This document shows, piece after piece, positions 60,250 to 64,000 of a DNA stretch of 64,000 bases. The notes beneath the pieces are model-generated. The model searched no databases, was not told where the DNA came from, and was given only the letters and a program-made list of their open reading frames with translations. The stretch is from NCBI GenBank assembly GCA_025174535.1, contig JALBUN010000001.1:3534001-3598000 (forward strand), read 5' to 3'. This DNA comes from Cantharellus purpuraceus. Lineage: Eukaryota > Basidiomycota > Agaricomycetes > Cantharellales > Hydnaceae. The translations under genes were made by a program, and so were the position numbers. Numbering within the stretch: the stretch's first letter is position 1; every line of letters starts with the position of its first letter.

Positions 60250-63200
60250 TTATCTCCAGGAGAGGCTCATATGGTTGTTCAAGTTGGTAGTCATGTTGTG
60301 GATGACTAGTTTATCTTGTTGGGCAAGATATTCCCAGTTCCTGGTGGATTTTCCATCGACCTTGACCTGCGTCGGCTGTTGCTTCACACCAAGTACAGTA
60401 GCTGATCCGAGCTTCTGCGCGATGTCGAATGAGCCTTTACGAGTTATAGTAACTTCGCTTGCTGTCGCCTTCATGGTCAAAGATGAGCTGGGGCCCGGAG
60501 GGAAGCTGATCCCATCGTCAATGTACGCTGTCCCAAACGCATGTCCGTTGACAGACAACGACACGAGAAGCGCGTATGGGCCGCTGCGAGTCTCCTCGAT
60601 CGTATACGCTGGCGCCTGATGAAGCAGAAGCGCAGAGCCATCCCGGATGTGAACGTTGATATGACCGAGAGGGGCGGAGAGTGTAGTGTTAGCACCAGAC
60701 GTAGCGTTGACAACATCATGTGTCCACCAATCGCGCCAGGTGATTTTTCCTCGTCCAGGGAAGATGCCTAGTGAGTAAGCGGCATGAGCGAGTGAGACGC
60801 ATTATAAAAGAAATTCGATGGACACTCGCCGTCGACGGCAGTCACGTTAGGCGTAAGCACGGGCGTGACAAGGATATCGCGTCCGACCAAGAACTGCCTA
60901 TCCACCGCAAATAACTCGGGTTCATTGGGGAACTCCCAGAACAGCGCACGAACGGGAGGTGTACCACGGAGCGAAGTATTCGCAAAGAGCGTATACTACA
61001 TACAGTATAACAAAGCTCAGTGTCATGAAATTGGCTCTAAAGAGACGTAAACTTACCCAGTAGGGTAATAGCGCATAACGGGCGGCAATAGCGATACGAG
61101 AGGCATTGGCAACGCTGTCCCAAACGTAAGGCTCTTGACCGATCGCGCCCCTCTGGTTGTGATTTCTGTAAAATGGATGGAATGCGGAGAGCTGTATAAC
61201 AAGGTTAACATGTTCTGTTGGACACAATATAGCATGATTCTTGCCTGCATCCACCGGTTGACTAGTTCTTCATCTGAATTCCCATTGAAACCTCCGGTAT
61301 CTGCTCCGACCATTGGGATTTGGAAAATCTGGAACTGCAACACGCCTTGGATAGACAAGTACATATATTGCCACTTGCTATAATTGTCGCCGAGCTGCTC
61401 ACATGGTCAGCATGTACCGCGGTGTTTACAGTTTCATAAACCACATACCCAGTGACCAGTCCACTTTCCCGATGAAGGAAACGTCGAGCGGCTGATCAAG
61501 AACGGCCGTTTCCCCGGATGTAGTGCCGCTAACGCGTTATGTGTTGCCTGCCAAACATTCAAAAGAATGCCCAACCGATTGGTAAGTTGCTATGATCTAC
61601 CTTCTCTTCCATAAGACCAAACATGTTATGGGTGTCTAGGTCGATATATCCAGGGGCGTGCGTCGCATTAGTAGACAGCGTATGAATGTCAAGTGATCCG
61701 TTGCCATTGTGTATGGCGTATGGGGGTGAATTGACGTCCGCACCGTCCAACCCCGCTTCGCCAAGTCCGCGTTTGGACAGGGCATTACCTCCAGCTCCAA
61801 ATGACAAAGTACCGTTGACAGTGATATTACCACTTGGCCCGGAAATGGTCGCGTTGTATCTAACCACGCAGACGTAACTCATATTGGCAACGGATTCAAG
61901 AAGAGGGTGGCTAGTGCATACCCTTCAGGGTATTCTGTGATAAGGTTTCCTGGCGCACCAGGAAGAAGAAACGGATCGGTCGTGTTAGTGAGGTTAGCGC
62001 CCGTTCCGCTAAAACGGACAATCATTAACGTCGCACTATGATTAAAAGAAAAGAAAAACTCTCACCATGAGCCTTGACAGAATGAGCTTGCTTCCTGCAC
62101 AACCGATGAATGGATAACAACGATGTATGAATGAGATCTTACATTCATATCCAACCATATGCCTGAGAAGTTGACACCGCTTCGGCTCCAGTTCGTAAGT
62201 GCCTCTGTCCAGTATTGCTGGGTGTTATTCGCGAACCAGTCTGGGAATACCTGCATATCATGGCTGAGCATCATACAATCCAGAACCTATGCCGAACATT
62301 CCGTCCAACCCACAGTGTAGCCTGGCCAGACTTGACCTATGTATTCAGAGCCATTGGGATTCCTTATGAAGGTATCTCTATTAAAGAACATCGAATTAAG
62401 CTCCAGTCAATCTGCTGACATGATAGCGACTCACAGCTCGGCACCACGCGTGTAGGGATCGTACTGCACAGGGGATTCATCCACATATCAGTGGCGTACA
62501 AGACCGTAAAAGAATAACTAACTATATCGGTAGTATTGACTTGCTTTGCAACAGCGGCATCCACGATCGGTATATCTGACATAATGATACATAAAACAAA
62601 TGTGATTTGAAGCTCCTTCACCTACAATGTTGGTTATTAGCCGTCTAAAAGGGACTGCTTTGAGTGGACTCCGTCAAATTATGGAGATACTAGTTTGATA
62701 CGAACCAGGTTATCGATCAACGCCTTCACATCATCAATAGGGAAGCTGACAGGGTCCGTTGTGAAGTCACGGAAGGCGTGATACAGATCGATATCATTCC
62801 ACATAACTAGCTCTCATTCAATTTCCAAACTTGCTTACACAGCAAAAGCGGGACTGACCTTCGAGAGGAATATTAGCCTCGCGCATGCGCTCCACTTGCA
62901 GTCGGGTCTCGCTTATATTGGGATACCCCCATCTATGCAAATCAAATTATTTGATTTCAAAGATATAATAAGCAGTGACGTTACCTGCAAAGGTGGAATC
63001 CAAATGCCCAGGAAGGGACCCAGGTCTGTGTACCAACAACCTGCGAGTACTGCTCCATGACTTCCTGCGGGCTCGGGCCAGAGAAGAAGTAAAAGTCGAG
63101 GGTCCCTGGAAATACGATATGTAAGGGTAACAAATACAGAAGGTAAGCCTACCTCCAACCAGGCGGTATTCAACGAGAGAGACGTTGGAGTTAGGAGGTG

Positions 63201-64000
63201 TCTGGAGGAGGATGTCTTCACCTGCGGAGCTGTTGAAAGTTTAACTACCCATTCATTCCGTTGGGCACGATTTCCCACCTGAAAAGGAAAACTCCATGCG
63301 ATGCAGAGGAACTGGAGGCTTCGTCAAATCGATGTTCTAGGTATATGGGGTGAGAGCCATATCTGCCAAACGCAGTGATGAATCAAAGGTATTCGAACTC
63401 ATAAGCCCTGCCTTACATATTCTGGTCTATTGGGTCAGCGATATCTCTGGCCCAGAGCGTCTGGATCGTTCCAGCACCGCCACCAGTCCCAATGTCCCGA
63501 CGGAGGCCACTGCTGGCTACCACTTCGCCCAAACCATACACATTCGCGCCTTTAGGAAGGGCAGACGCCAACTAATGCACATCGTCAAGATTACGACAAT
63601 GCGGGCAAAAACATTCGAATAGTTCGCGCACCTGCACGTATTGATCTTCAAACACGAGCGCAAAACTGTCAAATGCAGTCGAGTTGTCCACAGAAGGATT
63701 CGCGGCAGGAATCGGTGTGGGTGGAAGCGACGTAATACGTGTGTCGAAAAGAGGAGTAGCGTCAGGAGCGGAGCGACGGGTGATCCAGAAGGCAAAAGGG
63801 TTTGCGTTGTGGTTGAATATAAGATCGGAAGTGTCTTTTTGGGACGACGTGGGTGGAGGGGGTCGCGAGACGACACTTTCTGGAACCGTGAATTGACTTT
63901 TCGCCGTATCGTAGATGTTAACGTGAAGTCTATAACATATACGCGTCAGGAGACTTGTGTATAGTTGTTTCATACCCACCTTGTTTGCGTTTCGTAAGTA
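60250..64000 (-). CDS. GH31 alpha-glucosidase, 5' end outside the window
   Basis: 21 exons in the window (descending): 64000-63980 (partial), 63929-63632, 63571-63417, 63362-63279, 63229-63153, 63105-62985, 62932-62859, 62806-62706, 62644-62626, 62575-62523, 62463-62435, 62377-62314, 62250-62143, 62094-62066, 62008-61922, 61859-61601, 61547-61449, 61394-61245, 61191-61057, 60995-60830, 60767-60250; 881 residues. Retaining hydrolase of alpha-linked glucose from non-reducing ends. Nucleophile Asp in GIWLDMNEAS (codon 62149-62147); acid/base Asp in GHWLGDNYS (61388-61386). Also [24 protein letters not shown]. Many Asn-X-Ser/Thr sites ([33 protein letters not shown]) point to a secreted glycoprotein, though the signal peptide is off the edge. 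Introns at 60829 and 61244 start with GC. It converges on the SH3-TBC gene, 367 bases apart. Confidence 0.93.

Overview
The window reads as nuclear DNA of a filamentous basidiomycete, most likely an Agaricomycete. The evidence is genes split by many short introns (about 42-120 nt, typically near 50), GT-AG plus several GC-AG junctions, Ty3/gypsy debris, and a gene set typical of such fungi (BRE4-like membrane protein, TMEM165/Gdt1, short tRNase Z, NAT9, arrestin-like, RabGAP and GH31 proteins). Exon models were built by eye. For every complete multi-exon model the exon lengths sum to a multiple of three.

Layout. (1) About 1-12,300: a nested graveyard of Ty3/gypsy LTR retrotransposons, coding on the minus strand. 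An old CpG-poor element (B) is broken up by two near-identical truncated copies of a second element (A at 798-3130, C at about 7585-10517), by a solo LTR with a GAGCT target duplication, by an inverted second-type LTR and by a short LTR derivative. (2) About 12,300-17,300: a decapitated 2OG-Fe(II) oxygenase fragment at the transposon edge, then two convergent paralogues of peroxisomal 2,4-dienoyl-CoA reductase. (3) About 17,300-36,000: a gene-poor, microsatellite-rich tract holding one recognisable gene, an HMG-box transcription factor (minus strand). (4) 36,089-64,000: compact gene-dense DNA. In order: BRE4-like membrane protein (+), GDT1 cation transporter (+), short-form tRNase Z (+), NAT9 acetyltransferase (-), small TOM6-like membrane protein (+), arrestin-like protein (+), SH3-TBC protein with altered GAP fingers (+), and a GH31 alpha-glucosidase (-) running off the right edge.

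The genes do not form an operon or an obvious biosynthetic cluster. The two dienoyl-CoA reductases suggest local duplication of a fatty-acid beta-oxidation gene, with only one copy keeping a peroxisomal targeting signal. GDT1, the arrestin-like protein and the SH3-TBC protein all belong to membrane traffic or ion homeostasis, but this looks like ordinary housekeeping synteny. I found no CRISPR array, rRNA, convincing tRNA or clearly new multi-gene system. The most interesting items are the SH3-TBC protein lacking both canonical catalytic fingers, the run of GC-AG introns, the stopless in-frame introns and microexons that would mislead gene prediction, and the datable nesting of the retroelements.
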